DNA of 14,261 nt from Clostridiales bacterium (GTDB lineage: Bacteria > Bacillota > Clostridia > Oscillospirales > Acutalibacteraceae). This document shows positions 13,220-14,261 of the stretch, one piece after another (the first letter of the stretch is position 1; each line of letters starts with the position of its first letter). The notes beneath the pieces are model-generated. The model saw only the letters and a list, made by a program, of their open reading frames with translations, made no database searches and was not told where the DNA came from. Location: the NCBI GenBank assembly GCA_019421725.1, contig JAHZES010000037.1, forward strand, positions 1 through 14,261, given 5' to 3'. Made by a program: the position numbers and the translations under genes.

Positions 13220-14261
13220 ATGGTCTTGAAACGGGTTTGCTGCTTGCTGCTTTGTGTGATAATGTGTTTTTCGGCGTCTGCTTGCGGAAAAAAAGAGGAT
13301 ACGCCGGAAAATAAGCTGTTTTACTGCTATATTTCATCGGACCCGGTCAGTCTGGACCCACAGGTGGCGACCGACGGCGCGGCGCAGATGGTTTTGGAAA
13401 GTCTGTTTGAAGGATTGGTTCGGCTTAACGGCGACGGGCTCGCCGAGCCGGGAGTCGCAGAAAGATGGGAATCCGGCGAGGATTCCACGGTATTTACATT
13501 TTATTTGCGCAAGGATGCAAAATGGAGCGACGGAACGCCGGTAACAGCCGACGATTTTGTGTTCGGTATGCAGCGGACTGTGGATCCGCAGACAAAATCC
13601 TCCTCTGCTTCGCAGCTTTTCTGCATCCGTAATGCGCAGGAGATCAATGCCGGGGAATTGCCAAAGGAACAACTGGGAGTTGAATCGGTTGACCGATATA
13701 CGCTGAGGATCACGCTCGCTTATTCGTATGACGATTTTCCGTCGCAGACGGCGCGTTCCGCCTTTTTCCCTTGCAGCCGCAGCTTTTTTGCAGCCTCCGC
13801 CGGAAGGTACGGCATGGAAGACGTTCAGGTGTTGGGAAACGGCGCGTTTTCTCTGCGCAAAAAAAGCGGATGGGTACACGGCAGCTACCTTCGGCTGGTG
13901 CGGAATGAATTTTATGCGGGGGAGCATGCGGCAGTGCCGTCCGGCGTACTGTTTACCGTAAAGACCGTTGCGGATCCGCTTGCCGCAATGGAGGAGCATA
14001 AAGCAGATGTGATCGCCATCGGCGAGGAGGATGTGCAGCAGGCCGAAGCAGACGGGCTTGCGGTGCAGAGCTTTACAAATACCACATGGGGGCTGTGCTT
14101 TAATACAACGGACGCCCTTTTTTCCGATGTTTCCGCCCGGCGCGCGCTGGTGCTTTCGCTTTCGCGCGATTCTCTTTATGCGGCGGTGCCGAAAAACTGT
14201 ATCCGCGCCGACAATATTATTCCGCCGGAAACAAGCTACATGGGTAAAACCTACCGTTCCG
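13220..14261 (+). CDS. ABC transporter peptide-binding lipoprotein (SBP family 5, OppA/DppA-like), 3' end outside window
   Basis: The frame is open from ATG 13220 to the edge (347 codons), so the gene is cut by the window; the family is usually 500-600 residues. A short hydrophobic signal ends in Ala-Ser-Ala-Cys followed by Gly-Lys-Lys, a lipobox with Ala at -3. The mature part has the family-5 pattern: SSDPVSLDPQVATDGAAQMV, LFEGLVRLNGDGLAEPGVAE, WESGEDSTVFTFYLRKDAKW, SDGTPVTADDFVFGMQRTVD and later VLGNGAFSLR. These proteins capture oligopeptides for Opp/Dpp importers. The ribosome binding site GAAGGG is only about 3 bases before the ATG, so a TTG at 13226 (product starting MKRVCC) is an equally plausible start. 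No permease gene is visible upstream; any would lie beyond the window. Confidence 0.93.
   Translation, partial: MVLKRVCCLLLCVIMCFSASACGKKEDTPENKLFYCYISSDPVSLDPQVATDGAAQMVLESLFEGLVRLNGDGLAEPGVAERWESGEDSTVFTFYLRKDAKWSDGTPVTADDFVFGMQRTVDPQTKSSSASQLFCIRNAQEINAGELPKEQLGVESVDRYTLRITLAYSYDDFPSQTARSAFFPCSRSFFAASAGRYGMEDVQVLGNGAFSLRKKSGWVHGSYLRLVRNEFYAGEHAAVPSGVLFTVKTVADPLAAMEEHKADVIAIGEEDVQQAEADGLAVQSFTNTTWGLCFNTTDALFSDVSARRALVLSLSRDSLYAAVPKNCIRADNIIPPETSYMGKTYRS

Noticed and set aside
1..14261. tRNA, rRNA, CRISPR arrays, transposases, IS ends or integrase attachment sites
   Set aside because: No clover-leaf-like segment, regularly spaced repeat array, recombinase ORF or terminal inverted repeat was found.

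Overview
The window is the replication-origin region of a Bacillota (Firmicutes) chromosome, most likely a member of Clostridia near Oscillospiraceae/Ruminococcaceae. The grounds are the divergent dnaA-dnaN / rpmH-rnpA-yidD-yidC-jag arrangement, strong AGGAGG ribosome binding sites, consensus sigma-A promoters, moderate GC content, an LPXTG surface protein and lipobox proteins. The genus cannot be fixed from the sequence alone.

Left part (minus strand, 1-2469): the 5' two thirds of dnaN (beta clamp), a 357-base dnaA-dnaN spacer with the hallmarks of oriC, and a complete dnaA with a recognisable promoter. The spacer holds several DnaA-box-like 9-mers, two 13-base direct repeats spaced exactly 21 bp apart, a facing pair of boxes, and next to dnaN an arrangement of DnaA box, GC-rich spacer and TAG-type trinucleotides that looks like a basal origin unwinding element.

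Middle (plus strand, 2470-6510): an AT-rich stretch, then a five-gene cassette lying between dnaA and rpmH, which are normally neighbours. It encodes a 37-residue signal-peptide-like small protein (not a usual annotation call), a lipoprotein, two six-helix ABC-2-type permeases and an ABC ATPase with a Glu in the Q-loop position. The gene set resembles lantibiotic self-immunity/BcrAB-type exporters (LanI + LanFEG). The genes are tightly packed, with a TTGA start/stop overlap, a 14-base gap next to ATGA and an 8-base overlap, which implies one operon from a promoter at 2726-2754.

Right-middle (6557-9803): the conserved rpmH-rnpA-yidD-yidC-jag(khpB) block, with a consensus promoter, an intrinsic terminator/attenuator after rpmH and a strong terminator after jag. 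These genes serve ribosome assembly (L34), RNase P, membrane protein insertion and RNA binding. Jag carries an unusual low-complexity tail of about 160 residues. The mnmE-mnmG-rsmG genes that commonly follow jag are absent here.

Right end (9804-14261): three separately promoted genes of accessory character. They are a cell-wall-anchored LPXTG protein (signal peptide, beta-helix-like body, MucBP-like domain, LPATG anchor), a sugar-transfer-associated ATP-grasp protein with a structured leader, and the first 347 codons of a family-5 (OppA/DppA-type) peptide-binding lipoprotein that runs off the window. No tRNA, rRNA, CRISPR array, transposase or IS was seen.
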